Part shown: in pieces, positions 11,381 through 21,939 of the stretch
Numbering within the stretch: the first letter of the stretch is position 1
Layout of the letters: every line of letters begins with the position of its first letter
Assembly: GCA_964016875.1 (NCBI GenBank)
Contig: OZ024736.1
Coordinates: forward strand, 5,401,518-5,465,517
DNA from: Fallopia convolvulus
Lineage: Eukaryota; Streptophyta; Magnoliopsida; Caryophyllales; Polygonaceae
DNA: 64,000 nt
Direction: 5' to 3'
Translations under genes and position numbers: made by a program
The notes under the pieces: generated by a model
Told to the model about the DNA's origin: nothing
The model's database searches: none
The model's input: only the letters and a program-made list of their open reading frames with translations

Positions 11381-12670
11381 TTTGCGAATTTTTCTAACTA
11401 CATTGTAGGAGGCGTAATTCCCGAGGGATTGACACCGCAAAAGAAAAATAAGTTTCTCCGTGATGTTAAACAATACTATTGGGATGATCCTTACTTGTTC
11501 AAGAAAGGAAGTGATCACCTCTTTAGGTGCTGTATCCCAAAAGAAGAGATAGAAAGTGTGATCCGTCAATGTCACACACTTCCCACCGGTGGCCATGCAA
11601 AAGGATTCAAAACCACGGCGAACATTCTTCAAAGTGGTCTCTATTGGTCAACTATTTTCAGGGATGTACAGGATTTTATGACTTCATGTGATGAATGCCA
11701 GCGCTCTGGCAACATCACTTGGAGACATGAGAACCCGTTGAAAAGGATACTAGAGGTTGAATTATTTAACGTATGGGGCATAGACTTTATGGGCCCCATC
11801 CCTTCATCGGGCCCCTACAAGTATATCCTTGTTGCGGTTGATTATGTCTCTAAGTGGGTGGAGGCCGTAACTACAAGGACCAATGATGCTAAAACCGTGG
11901 CAAAGTTTATTAATACTAACATTTTTCCCAGCTTTGGACTGCCAAGAGTCCTAATTAGTGATGGCGGGTCACATTTCATAGAGCGGAGTTTTGAAGCACT
12001 TTCTGCTAAGTATGGGTATCACATCGGGTGGTAATACCATATCATCCCCAAGTTAGTGGCAAGTTGAAGTTTCAAACAAGCAAATCAAGAGCATCCTAGA
12101 AAAGACGATTTCTCGCTCAAGGAAGGATTGGTCATCTAAGTTGGACGACACTCAGTGGGGTTATAGAATGGTGTACAAGACATGCCTACGCACTACTCCC
12201 TATAATCTAGTGTATGGAAAGGCGTGCCATTTGGCTGTCGAGATGGAGCACAAGGCATTATGGGCTCTCAAGGAGCTCAATATGGACCTCGACGCGGCCG
12301 GAGCGAAACGATTCATGGATTTTCAAGCACTAGAGGAGTTGAGGCTAAAGGCGTACGAGCCCGCCGAGATCCGATCTACAAAGAGCGTACAAAGCGGTGG
12401 CATGACCAAAAATTGGTGCCCAAAACTTATGAAGTTGATGACAAGGTACTTCTTTTTAACTTTAGACTCCGCTTGTCTCCAGGGAAGCTAAGGTCAAGAT
12501 GGAGTGGGCCATTTGTGTTTCACCACATATACACTCATGGAGCAGTGGATCTAGTAGATAACAACGGAGCCATCTTCAAAGTCAATGGACTCAAGTTGAA
12601 GAAGTTCTATGAGCAAGCCGACCCAGAAGACGAGATTACAACCGCTTGGGCTCACACATCGTCGGATTAG
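11381..12670 (+). pseudogene. Athila integrase
   Basis: The zinc-binding end (C-DECQRSGN) and catalytic core are visible. They include GIDFMGPIPSS, YVSKWVEA and ISDGGSHF in frame 11429-12034. After a frameshift at about 12030 the catalytic Glu context QVEVSNKQIKSIL (Glu codon 12066-12068) is recovered in another frame. The C-terminal domain (YNLVYGKACHL, then KVNGLKLKKFYE) is split between two overlapping frames, 12141-12491 and 12224-12670. It inserts cDNA into the genome; this copy is broken by at least two frameshifts. Confidence 0.85.
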
Positions 12671-13625
12671 CTAAGGTAAGTTCGTCGGGCTAACGATGTT
12701 AAAAATAGTGCGCGGCAGGTAAGTGCCTTCGTAACCTAAAAACTCCTTCTTGCCTTCCCTTTTCCATGCCTCCTCTACCAAAAACTTTTGAAACGCTCTC
12801 AAGCCAAAAATCTCACACCAATCTTCACAAATCCATCAAGATCTAGCCACGCATCTTCCCCCTCAATCCACGCACTCTATCATTCAACCCAAATCTCGCA
12901 ACCACTCTCGATACCGAGCACAACCTTCGGTTTGTTCGTTACCGAGTCCCAACCTTCGTTACTCTTCATCTCTTCTAATTTTCGGTTCTAGATCTTCAAG
13001 TCTTTGGTATGATTTATCAAACCCTACTCTTTACTTCCAATTCTTGAAGTTTTATGGTAAACTTTAGGTAGTTTTTCATCCCTAGATCTAGATCTAGTCC
13101 GGAATTGAGGTTGGTTCATGAATTCGTGCCTCCTTGCCTTCTTGATGGTGTATAATTCTTGATGATTTTTGTTCCCTTGTGCTTAGAATGCAACTCTTTT
13201 CAATTATAAAAAATCATGAGGGTACTTATTCTTGATTTGCAAGATTTACATTATGATTTTTGGCAATTTTGGCATGATTTTATAGGGCTTTGAAGTAAGT
13301 ATAGGGTTGCAAGTACTTGATTTTGTGGTTTTTAATTTGGAAACTTGCTTGAGATGTGCTTGTTGTCAAAATTCGGGGTTTTGAAACTCGATTCATTATG
13401 CGACATTCTGGAACAGGACGACACCGATCTACGAAGGTCGGTACCGAGCCTATAACGCCCAAAACACATTGAAATCCAGAGGCCTTGGTACCGACCCTAA
13501 CAGCTTGGTACCAACCCCCAAGAATAGTCGAAAATTTCATTTGAGTGTGGCTTCGATGCAAGTATGGGGTTTCTTTGGTGTTAATTTGCTTGATTCGATT
13601 TTACCTTGGCTGTTTCAGGTACTAA
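12671..13625 (+). other. Athila spacer between pol and extra ORF
   Basis: No coding domain. It is AT-rich with further palindrome modules, including the perfect TCGGTACCGA at 13438-13447. Confidence 0.6.
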
Positions 13626-14429
13626 ATGGCGAGTTCAAGAAGAGCCAACCAAAGGCCAAGCAAGAAGAAGAGGACCCAAAGATCCCCATCTCCACCAAGA
13701 ATAGATGATGCCATACTCCTGACTGAGAACCAAAGGCAAATTTACGACTTCGTCCTCAATAAGCCTCATGTCACAAGATGGTTCTCAAGGTTTAGTGCGA
13801 AGACGTCGGGCATCCATGAAGATGTTAAGAATGCCTTCTCCATCCTTAGTGTGCCTCAGCTCCTTAAAAATGAAGACACCCCTCACTATCCAGCCCTCAC
13901 CTTGGAGTTTGTAACCACTCTCTGCACTAGCTTCAAGACCAAAACATCTCTAGGGAGGATCAGGTTCCAGCAGGGCAATGCAAATCATGAGTTCACTATG
14001 GAAGGGTTCAATGCACTCCTCGATTTCTCCAACCATTCCCGAAACTACAAAGCACCAGACCACTTCAAAGTCTCGGAAACTTGGGGTTATATTTCTGGGG
14101 AAGAAAATCCCAACACTCTTGCACTCCCCGGGGCACACATCATTAATCCCATCTTCTGCATGATCCTTAGGATTTTGGGCACAATAATCAGGCCCAAAAA
14201 GGATCTCTCTAGGCCAATAAGGATAGAGGTGGCATGCCTCCATACAATCCTTTTTGAAGAGCCCGCTCCTATGAACCTGGGTTATGAATGGCTGAAGTGG
14301 GTAAAGCAAAACGAGACCACTTTACAAGAAGTGTATTGTGGTAATTTGGTGAGCCTTTTGGCTATTCCTCTTGGAGTCGATCTCTCACGCTACAGTGCAT
14401 ACCGCCCACAAAAGATGAACATCGGTTAA
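13626..14429 (+). CDS. Athila ORF-1-like protein in the env-like position
   Basis: The open frame of 267 codons starts with a basic, nuclear-signal-like N-terminus (KKKRTQRSPSPPR). A conserved-looking body follows with WFSRFSAKTSG, ALTLEFVTTLCTSF and FNALLDFSN. The size and position after pol suit the Athila ORF-1 family, often called the env-like region of Athila elements. No signal peptide or clear transmembrane segment is seen, so an envelope role is not supported here. A TAA at 14427 may be secondary: related Gln/His-rich sequence continues to about 15007 in other frames. The function is unknown. Confidence 0.6.
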   Translation: MASSRRANQRPSKKKRTQRSPSPPRIDDAILLTENQRQIYDFVLNKPHVTRWFSRFSAKTSGIHEDVKNAFSILSVPQLLKNEDTPHYPALTLEFVTTLCTSFKTKTSLGRIRFQQGNANHEFTMEGFNALLDFSNHSRNYKAPDHFKVSETWGYISGEENPNTLALPGAHIINPIFCMILRILGTIIRPKKDLSRPIRIEVACLHTILFEEPAPMNLGYEWLKWVKQNETTLQEVYCGNLVSLLAIPLGVDLSRYSAYRPQKMNIG

Positions 14430-15110
14430 TGGCTGTCTTTCGGTATCTTTCAGAGATGTGGGGGAGGGGGAGTCGCCACCTTGATTCATGATCGGCCCGT
14501 GCACAATACTCGAGATAAGATGGAGTTGTTACGCGTGCCCAATTGGTATGAAGTGTGGACTTCTTAACCCTTCCCCTTGGCTAAGAAGATGAGCCATCCC
14601 CTACGGAAGGGCTCGGTACCGAAGGCCACCAGGTCGGTATCGAGGCTCCTGCACAAACTTCCAACCTCGGTACCGAGCATCCTGGCCTTGGTAACGAGTA
14701 CTTCGAGGCTAACACTAGGTCATTCCACTTCGACACCATGCCTGCTCAGTACCTGGTCGGGCCACCAACATTCGGTATGGTGTCGTATGCCCCCTTTGTT
14801 CAGCACCACCACTACCAGCAGCCGCCCCATGCCGATTACTCTAGTTCGGATACTCAACCTCAGTGGGCACATGATTTGTCATCACAGATGCAACAACTGA
14901 ATTTGCAGCATTCTCAGCTCCACCAACAAATGAATCATTGGCAGGATGTTTATTCAGCTCTTATGGCACTTGAGGATGTACGGCAGCAGAGGGCGGACGC
15001 TCTCTAGAGGACAATGGAGCAACGCGTAACAATTGAAGATGAACGATGGTGGACAATGGCCGAGTTTATGGGCAACTTTGAGCACTATTTTCCACTACCA
15101 AACCAATGAT
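14430..15110 (+). pseudogene. Decayed C-terminal part of the Athila extra ORF
   Basis: Open segments (14577-14900 and 14738-15007) show a Gln/His-rich, partly coiled-coil-like stretch (AHDLSSQMQQLNLQHSQLHQ) that looks like the disordered tail of the preceding ORF after a stop and frameshifts. Two perfect TCGGTACCGA palindromes lie at 14613-14622 and 14667-14676. Confidence 0.45.
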
Positions 15111-16841
15111 AATCTCTCTTCAAGGATGTTTCCTTTGCTTCGATAGTTGCTTTGTGAGTTTCTTTTCTTTTCCCTATCTTTTCTTATGCTTTGCTTTGTT
15201 TTTACAGTGGGGACATTGTAATGTTTAAGTATGGGGTAGGGAGGGAAAAGAAAACTTGTTTGCTTTTGTGTGTTTTCATGTTCTTGCTTCAGTTTGTTTT
15301 TCTTCATACTTGCTTTAGTTTCTTTCGTTTTTTATAAAATAAAAAAATCACAAAAAATTAAAAATTTTGAAAATTTCCAAAAAGATTTTAGAACAGATGA
15401 GTACCCTCGATCTTTTGGTTCAATGATTGCTTTTACTTTGCATGACCATGTAATTTCTTTTTAGCATATTTTTGATAGTATAGCCTGAATCTCATGATGA
15501 AATTGTTTTTATAGTGAAATAGCATGTGATAAAACTAAGCATATATAACTGTTAGCATAAGTAGTTGCAATCCAACAAAAAATTGACCTTATGAGCTTTT
15601 ATTTCTAGCCTTTATTTTTCATGTGTGATTTGCTCTCTATATGTATATTATCTCTTGGAATTGTGATGGTTATCTATTCCTCAAGACCTATATAAGATTT
15701 TTAGTTCATTACTTGTGAAAATCATGTGATAAAGAACTTATTTTTCATAAGCCTTATTAATCCATATCCACCCTTACTTTTATCCTTGTTTTCGATAGCC
15801 AATTTGAGCCTTAACTCCTTAAGACTTTTGTTTGTTGCTCCACAAAATTATCACTAGCCGATATAAGCTTGACCCTATCCGGGGATTAGGACTTAGATGC
15901 AGAGGAATTGTTTTTGTTGAGTGCAAAAGATATTTGTTGGTTCAAAAATAAAGGTTTGGTTGGGGTAGATTGGAAGTCTCTTGTTTCATTATGTAAAAAG
16001 ATCTCTTGGTTAGAAAAATGCACAAAAGAAGAGAAGCTAAAACAAGGAATTTTAGCTCGATACCGGCCTATGTGGGCTCGGTATCGAGGTTCTCAAAAGG
16101 ATTCCAAGGAGAAGAAGTTACAGCTCAATACCAACCCTCTCAGGGTCAGTACCGAGGCTTACCCGTGAAGAAAATAAAGAGAAAAAAATGCAGAAAGAGG
16201 AAAAAGGTGAAAGGAATAAGGAAGGAAAGTGTGCAAGTGTTTCAAAAGTTTAAAACGAAGAGATTCTTATGTTTATATTTATGAGGCTTTCTATGATTTA
16301 ATGGGTAAGTGAAGAGTTTTGAGCATAACGTTAAGAGTGAGTTTGGTTTTCTTTTGAGGGTTTTGGATGTGTGAGATCTTAGGAGTCTATATTCCCGGAT
16401 ACGTTTAGCACCACATAGCCAAAATATTTCCATCCCTATTGTCTTTACCAAGCCCCATTACAACACGACCGAATGGAAACTTCTATGAAGTTTGTCATTG
16501 AGCCTAAGTTCTCTTGATGATTTTTGCTTGTTTTGACAAATCTTTGGTGGAGAGTTTGGTGATAAAAGTTCCAATTTCTATGAGTTTTTTGAATATAAGA
16601 TTGAGTTGAGAGATGAATTTATAGCACAAACACATGAGAGACGAGTGAAATACATTATCCTAGGTGAGATTGGATTGTGATTGCTTATGTCTATTAGTTG
16701 CGTATATATGTGTTCTGACGTTAAGAGTCATTTTCTACTTTTTCTATGCTTTGAAATTGCTTTTTAGATGAAGGCTATTACTTGATGAGCATGTTGATTG
16801 GTTTTGGTTTATGTCTAGTGATTGCTTGAAGAAGAGCAAGC
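15111..16841 (+). other. Athila 3' spacer
   Basis: No gene. It contains a polypurine-like copy (TTAAGTATGGGG at 15225-15236) identical over 12 bases to the true polypurine tract. It also has four palindrome-family modules at about 16055-16160 and long AT-rich stretches. Confidence 0.6.
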
Positions 16842-16858
16842 TTAAGTATGGGGTATTT
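16842..16858 (+). promoter_or_regulatory. Athila polypurine tract
   Basis: TTAAGTATGGGGTATTT lies immediately before the 3' LTR and would prime plus-strand synthesis. Confidence 0.75.
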
Positions 16859-18333
16859 TGATGTTCGTGTTTTTAGTATAGTTTTCGAGTGTTTTTCTTA
16901 GTTGTTTGACTTGAGTTTAGTTGATTTTTAGTGTTTGCTTTGGGTGTTTTAGGATAAGTTTACATATTTTGCGAAAAGTATAGAAGATACTCCGTTTTCG
17001 TGTTTTTTGTAGGTTTCCGAAGCAAAAAGGGAACATTCCGAGGGAGTTGAGATCGGGAGGTTGATGGTGGAGCATGGTCGAAGACAAGAGCAGAAGAAGA
17101 AGCTTTAAAGATCCCGACAAATCCAAAAGAAGTTGTGACAACGTACAAAGAACAAAGAAAACAAGACCTCGATACCGACCCTATGGGTTCGGTACCGAGC
17201 TGTGCAACAGAGCCCAAGTTAGAGTTCAACAAAGATGTCTACCGACCCTGTGCAGGTCGATACCGAGTTCACCTGTGTCGATAGGCAGCGCCGACTTTGA
17301 GTTATTCTATCTTTTATTTCACAATCTTTTAAGTTAGGAAAGTTCTATCTTTTAGAAAACTTTATAGATAGTTTCTCTTAGTAAAAATACTGTGTTTTTA
17401 GCCTAGTTTAAGGGGAAAATTTTTAGTGGAAGATGAGGGGGAGAGAGAGAGAGAGAGAGACACGTGAAACCAAAGGGTCAATCTTCTTCTCTGTTTTCTG
17501 GTTTTAGTTTGTGCTTTAGAGTTTACTTGAGGAAGAAGATTTTGATCTAAGACAAGTTTTGACTTTTTGATTCAAGTAAGCCTTTATTTTCTTTTCATTC
17601 AATGTTTTCATTCAATTCAATTGTTTGCTTTGTTTCAATCATGAGTGAGTAGTTCGCTTTTTTAGGTTCGAGGTTGAAAACCCGGCATAGTTGTGCATGA
17701 TTGAATGTGTGATGAATGTTTGATTGCCTTCTATCTTTTATCTACTTGTTTTGCTTATACTTAGACGAAAGGCGAAGTAAATCGAGTTTATTGCTTGATC
17801 GATAGAGAAAGTTGTAACCTTGAATGTTTATATTGTTCGATAACGAAGGTTTCGAGCTTTGGATAAAAAATAAGTAGAAAGTGAATTGATTCATGAAAAT
17901 CGATTGATTTTCTTGCTTAAATCAACGAAAGTTGATAGCTTTATCCTCAAGGCATGTTATTTATCCTTCACACCATCTTGAATGCATGATTATTTCGTGG
18001 TAAACCCTTAACCTAGAGATTTTCTCCATTAGAAAACACCTTCGTATTTATTTGTTTAGCTTTGGTACCGAGGTAGCCAGGTTGGTACCGACCCAACGTT
18101 TTGTCTGAGTTAATTGTCTTGTCCTAGCATCGATACCGACCATGACAAGGTCGGTACCGGCGTGATCGTAGCCTCGTTTTCACGTTCGTCTTTACTTTAC
18201 TTTATTTTTGTGTTTTCTTGTTTTCTAGGATAGTAATCAAACATAATGTGCTTCCCATTGATGATCCTGACCTCCCTATACACAACGGGGTCTTGACTAC
18301 AAATTTATTTGTTGTCGGGAAACCCTATTAACA
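16859..18333 (+). repeat. Athila 3' LTR
   Basis: The 1,475-bp LTR runs from TGATGTTCG to CTATTAACA. It is slightly longer than the 5' LTR, partly through a GA microsatellite (about 17441-17460) and a duplicated TTTTCATTCAAT near 17600. It carries the perfect palindrome TCGGTACCGA at 17189-17198 and an 87-codon open frame (17074-17337) parallel to that in the 5' LTR. Confidence 0.88.
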
Positions 18334-18338
18334 GGGGG

Positions 18339-18669
18339 TTGTTTGCTCAATATGCTAAGTAGGAATTACCTTGTCCATTGAAATACTTGTCTTTTTGAAA
18401 TGGGTTTGTCATCATCAAAAAGGGAGAAATTGTTGGAACGGTGTTAAGAACTCATATTCTACAACACTAGAACAATGATCGCTTTCTCCTATTTTGAAAA
18501 TGAAAAACACCAGTAGGGAACTAACGCGTTTTATTCAAGAACTTCAAAGGAACTACATGTAAAAAAGAAACTACAAAGCCATATGGATATATTCCCATCA
18601 ATGAAACTCTAGTACCGCATGTTTCTTATCCTAGGGAACTCTCAAGACAGTCCAAAGACAAAGCAACGT
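18339..18669 (+). mobile_element. SIRE-like Copia 3' remnant: polypurine tract and start of LTR
   Basis: The motif TCATCATCAAAAAGGGAGAA directly before TGTTGGAA (about 18405-18435) is typical of the polypurine tract and 3' LTR start of SIRE/Maximus-type Copia elements. The LTR is cut at 18669 by the Tat element and resumes at 33848, since the AACGT duplication brackets that insertion. The upstream part is cut by the Athila insertion and continues left of 5186. No SIRE coding sequence is visible in the window. Confidence 0.55.
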
Positions 18670-19276
18670 TGATGAAACCCGAAATAAAACTGTTCGCTAA
18701 AAGACAAGAAATGGGATTATTATATTCAATTGTGCAAACACTTGCTTCTTTATTTATGATTCTCTTATAACGAGGTTACAAGCCAACGAGGCCTACAAAA
18801 AATTGAGAGTTACACCCTAGACCTCCTACGGCTATTTGAGACCTCGATCTAACAATGTTTGAGATCTCCTATTTGCTGAACGATTCTACCATCTAAGTAT
18901 TACTTGATTGATCTTGGTGCGAGGTTGATCTGAGAGCGTGGTGTAGATAGCTTGCGAGATTGTGTAGCGAGGTCTTTGATGTGAGCGAGATCTCTGTGTG
19001 ACTTGAAGTCTTTTTGTGGACTTCACTTGTCAATAGAGAGGTCTTTTGACGATGTTTCAATCACGTCGATCTTTAACGAGCAAGATAGTTCACGTCGATC
19101 TTTAACGAGCAAGATAGATCAGGGCCTTTGATTGGTCTAGAGGCGAGGCAACCGGTGATTGGCTTGGGGAAGCGGCGTTAGCTAAGTGGTTCTGGTGGGC
19201 GGGTGTGTCAGTAGAGTCGGTTACGAGGTTTAGACCTCGTTCCTAGGTTTCGGAGGACCTCGTGGGGGTAGCAACT
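18670..19276 (-). repeat. Tat 3' LTR, outer part (continues at 21356-21478)
   Basis: It begins TGATGAAACCC in plus orientation, like the right LTR at 33037. Compared with that LTR it has a 29-bp tandem duplication (19061-19089 and 19090-19118) and lacks about 100 bp that include the TATA-bearing segment. It is cut at 19276 by the gag-only element. Confidence 0.85.
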
Positions 19277-19736
19277 TGTTGGGATTTTTTTTGGAGCCTG
19301 ATTCGGGCTATTTTTGGTAGATGGGATTTTCTATCATTAATGGATAAAAGATATTAGATATTAGGAGAGAATAATATCTAGGGAATATTGGAATATTCTA
19401 TCCTTTCAATATCTTGTAACATCTTGTTTCTATCTTTATGCATAGGATCCTCTATAAATACCCAAATAGTTAATTGTAATTGGTGTACTGAAAACCAGAG
19501 AGCAGAGAGAGGGGAAAAATCAGAGCGCTAGAGAGATTAGATTAGACAGAGGTCTTGTAATCCTTGTAAGTCTCAGATCTAGTGGATATCCCTGGCTTGG
19601 TAGTGCCCCCAGACGTAGTCATTCTGAAGAAGTGGGTCAACAAATCTCTTGTCTTCCTTTATTGTCTATTTCTGATTTCTCTTGTGGATCTGTGTTTCCG
19701 TTATTATTGCCAGTAGGTGATCCGATTTTCCCAACA
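19277..19736 (+). repeat. Gag-only element, 5' LTR
   Basis: 460 bp. It includes a TATA box (CTATAAATACCC, near 19453-19464). About two dozen differences from the 3' LTR are visible by eye, so the insertion is moderately old. Confidence 0.85.
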
Positions 19737-19738
19737 AC

Positions 19739-19750
19739 TGGTATCAGAGC
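19739..19750 (+). promoter_or_regulatory. Primer-binding site, initiator tRNA-Met
   Basis: TGGTATCAGAGC lies two bases after the LTR end. It is the canonical complement of plant initiator tRNA-Met used by Copia elements. Confidence 0.9.
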
Positions 19751-19764
19751 TACAGGTTCCTACG

Positions 19765-20815
19765 ATGGCATTGAGCAGAAAGATCCCGGTGGAGAAGTTT
19801 GATGGAACAGACTTTGGCTTCTAAAAGATGCAGATAGAAGACTACCTCTATGGTAAAGAGCTTCATTTGCCTCTTGGAAAGAGGCCGGAGGGCATGAAGG
19901 ATGAAGAGTGGAAGCTGTTGGATAGGAAGGCGATGAGTGCAATTCGCTTGTCCCTGTCCAGGAATGTAGCCCATCACACGGTGAAGGCTAAGACGACAAA
20001 GGAACTACTTTCAATCTTGTTCTCGATGTATGAGAAGCCATCAGCGGTGAACAAGGTGCACTTGATAAGGCGGTTGGTCAACCAGAAGATGCGGGGTGAC
20101 ACACCGGTATCCAAGCACTTGAACGAATTCAGCGCGGCGATTGCACAATTGGAGACGGTTGAGATTGAATTCGATGATGAGGTACAAGCCCTAATTCTAC
20201 TTTCTTCTTTGCCTGAAAGTTGGGACGGTACTGTTATTGTCGTTAGTGCTTCGATTGGTAAAGGAAAACTTAAGTTTGATGATGTGAGGGATTTGATTAT
20301 GAGCGAAGAGATTCGCAGGAAAGAAACAGCCCCTGCATCTGGATCAGCTTTGAATGTAGGGAATAAGGGCAGATCTGGTCATGGTGGGTCGAATTCCAAA
20401 GGGAAGGAGAAGGTCACCAAGGACAAGAGCAAGATCCAGTGTTGGAATTGTGGTGAATTTGGTCACTACAAGAATGAGTGTCAGGCATCGGGAAAGAAGG
20501 AGCCAGAAAATACAACAGCGGATTATCTGGGAGATGATAGTGATGTATTGATTCTGAGTTCTACAAGTTCTGGTGGGAGTATGGCAGTGGTTTCTAGTAG
20601 GCAGGAGGCCTTGAAGGATGAGCCACGGAAAGATGGTTAGGAGATCATTGAAGAACTGGATAGAGATTCATTCGCTGAGTTCTATCTGAAGTTTGTTGAG
20701 TTAGCTGAACCGGATGACTGTGCAGTTGGCAAGAAAGTCAGGTGGGCTGACATGGTTGAAGAGGAAGAACTGAGTCCTGGCAAGGCTTCATACGGGCTTA
20801 CGTAAGTTGGAGGCC
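19765..20815 (+). pseudogene. Copia-type gag of the gag-only element
   Basis: ATG 19765 opens MALSRKIPVEKFDGTDF, then a TAA at 19822-19824 interrupts just where a tryptophan is usual. The frame reopens at 19828-20640 with the Copia gag core (LLSILFSMYEKPSAVNKVHL, LVNQKM, LILLSSLPESW) and a CCHC zinc knuckle CWNCGEFGHYKNEC at about 20439-20480. A TAG at 20638-20640 is followed in the same frame by about 55 more plausible acidic residues. Gag would package the element RNA or co-assemble with a helper. The two stops suggest this copy is inactive. Confidence 0.8.
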
Positions 20816-20890
20816 CGGCACTACCAAGTCTGAAGGACTCTGCTTAAGAAGAAGACAATTACAATTGGAATCAGTCTCCAGGTGGGAGAT

Positions 20891-21350
20891 TGTTGGGATT
20901 TTTTTTGGAGCCTGATTCGGGCTATTTTTGGTAGATGGGATTTTCTATCATTAATGGATAAAAGATATTAGATATTAGGAGAGAATAATAACTAGGGGAT
21001 ATTGGAATATTCTATCCTTGCAATATCTTGTAATATCTTGTTTCTATCTTTATGCATAGGATCCTCTATAAATACCCAACTAGGTTATTGTAATTGGTGT
21101 GCTGAAAACCAGAGAGCAGAGAGAGGGGAAAAATCAGAGCGCTAGAGAGATTAGGTTAGACAGAGGTCTTGTAATCCTTGTAAGTCTCAGATCTAGTGGA
21201 TATCCCTGGCTTGGTAGTGCCCCCAGACGTAGTCATTTTAACGAACTGGGTCAACAAATCTCTTGTCTTCCTTTATTGTTTATTTCAGATTTCTCTTGTG
21301 GATTTGTGTTGCCGTTTTTATTGCCAGTAGGTTATCCGACTTTCCCAATA
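20891..21350 (+). repeat. Gag-only element, 3' LTR
   Basis: 460 bp. The terminal CA is mutated to TA (21349-21350), whereas the 5' LTR keeps CA. The TATA box CTATAAATACCC lies near 21067. Confidence 0.85.
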
Positions 21351-21355
21351 GAACT

Positions 21356-21478
21356 TTGTTTAAATAAATGAGGGGTATGGGTGCGGGCTCCTGAATCATC
21401 CTTGGGAATCTCGTCGGGTTTGTTTGTTTTTTTGGTACCCTGGGCCCACCTCTTATTTTACCATTTTGGACATCATCA
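21356..21478 (-). repeat. Tat 3' LTR, inner part
   Basis: It ends GGACATCATCA like the right LTR at 33842. It is separated from the rest of this LTR by the gag-only element; the duplicated target bases 21351-21355 precede it. Confidence 0.85.
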
Positions 21479-21904
21479 CAACCCCATGGCCTGGGGACCT
21501 CGCCCCGAGGGCCGCAGGGCATAAGTTCCTTGAGGTCGCGGGGTACGAGGTTTTGGAGGTTGGGAGAGCACCTTGCGAGGTGTGGGGTTTCTAGAGGTTG
21601 GGAGAGCACTTTGCGAGGTGTGGGGTTCTAGAGGTTGGGAGAGCACTTTGTGAGGTGTGTGGTTCTAGAGGTTGGGAAAGTAATTTGCAAGGTGTGGGGT
21701 TCTAGAGGTTGGGAGAGCACTTTGCGAGGTGTGGGGTTCTAAAGGTTGGGAGAGCAATTTGTGAGGCTTTCTCTTTCCGAGGCTCCGTACTTGGGCTTTT
21801 CTCTTGCACGCATGGGTGAAGCTTCCTAGGCCCGCTCTCCATATGGGCCGTCCAGGTGGGATAGGCCCAATAAGCCTTTCGGGAGCGAGGGGAGGCCCAA
21901 GCCT
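21479..21904. repeat. Tat 3' region with short direct repeats
   Basis: Adjacent to the LTR, CCATGGGGTTG on the minus strand is a weak polypurine tract candidate. From about 21550 to 21770 there are about five direct copies of a roughly 42-bp module containing GAGGTTGGGAGAGCACTTTGC and GAGGTGTGGGGTTCTA. No coding function is seen. Confidence 0.55.
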
Positions 21905-21908
21905 GCTC

Positions 21909-21917
21909 TTTATAAGG
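21909..21917 (+). promoter_or_regulatory. Candidate TATA box of the antisense accessory gene
   Basis: TTTATAAGG is followed at a suitable distance by a CT-rich leader with a strong splice donor (GTAAGTACTC at 22031). It is on the plus strand, opposite to the element's own transcription. Confidence 0.5.
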
Positions 21918-21939
21918 GCGTATCTCACACGCCTCCTCT

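Larger units (their letters stand above)
5191..18333 (+). mobile_element. Athila-lineage Ty3/Gypsy retrotransposon, 13.1 kb, complete but degraded
   Basis: It has two long LTRs (5191-6621 and 16859-18333), both beginning TGATGTTCGTG and ending in CA. There is a primer-binding site resembling the tRNA-Asp complement, then gag, protease, RT, RNase H and integrase in Gypsy order, a downstream Athila ORF-1-like frame, and a polypurine tract. The target duplication GGGGG is at 5186-5190 and 18334-18338. Coding frames carry several stops and frameshifts, so it cannot act autonomously. It sits in the 3' end of a Copia (SIRE-like) element. Confidence 0.9.
19277..21350 (+). mobile_element. Gag-only non-autonomous Copia-type element (TR-GAG-like), 2.07 kb
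   Basis: It has two 460-bp LTRs (19277-19736 and 20891-21350, TGTTGGGA to CCCAACA/CCCAATA) and an initiator-Met-type primer-binding site. A single gag frame precedes a short polypurine stretch (GGTGGGAGAT, 20881-20890). No protease, RT or integrase is present. The target duplication is CAACT/GAACT (19272-19276, 21351-21355), with one mismatch. The empty site is visible at about 33716 in the other Tat LTR, which proves the insertion point. This structure matches the TR-GAG class, which depends on an autonomous Copia partner. Confidence 0.85.

Noticed and set aside
13626..14429. A true envelope gene in the Athila element
   Set aside because: No signal peptide, clear transmembrane segment or fusion-peptide-like stretch is visible; kept as Athila ORF-1-like protein of unknown function.
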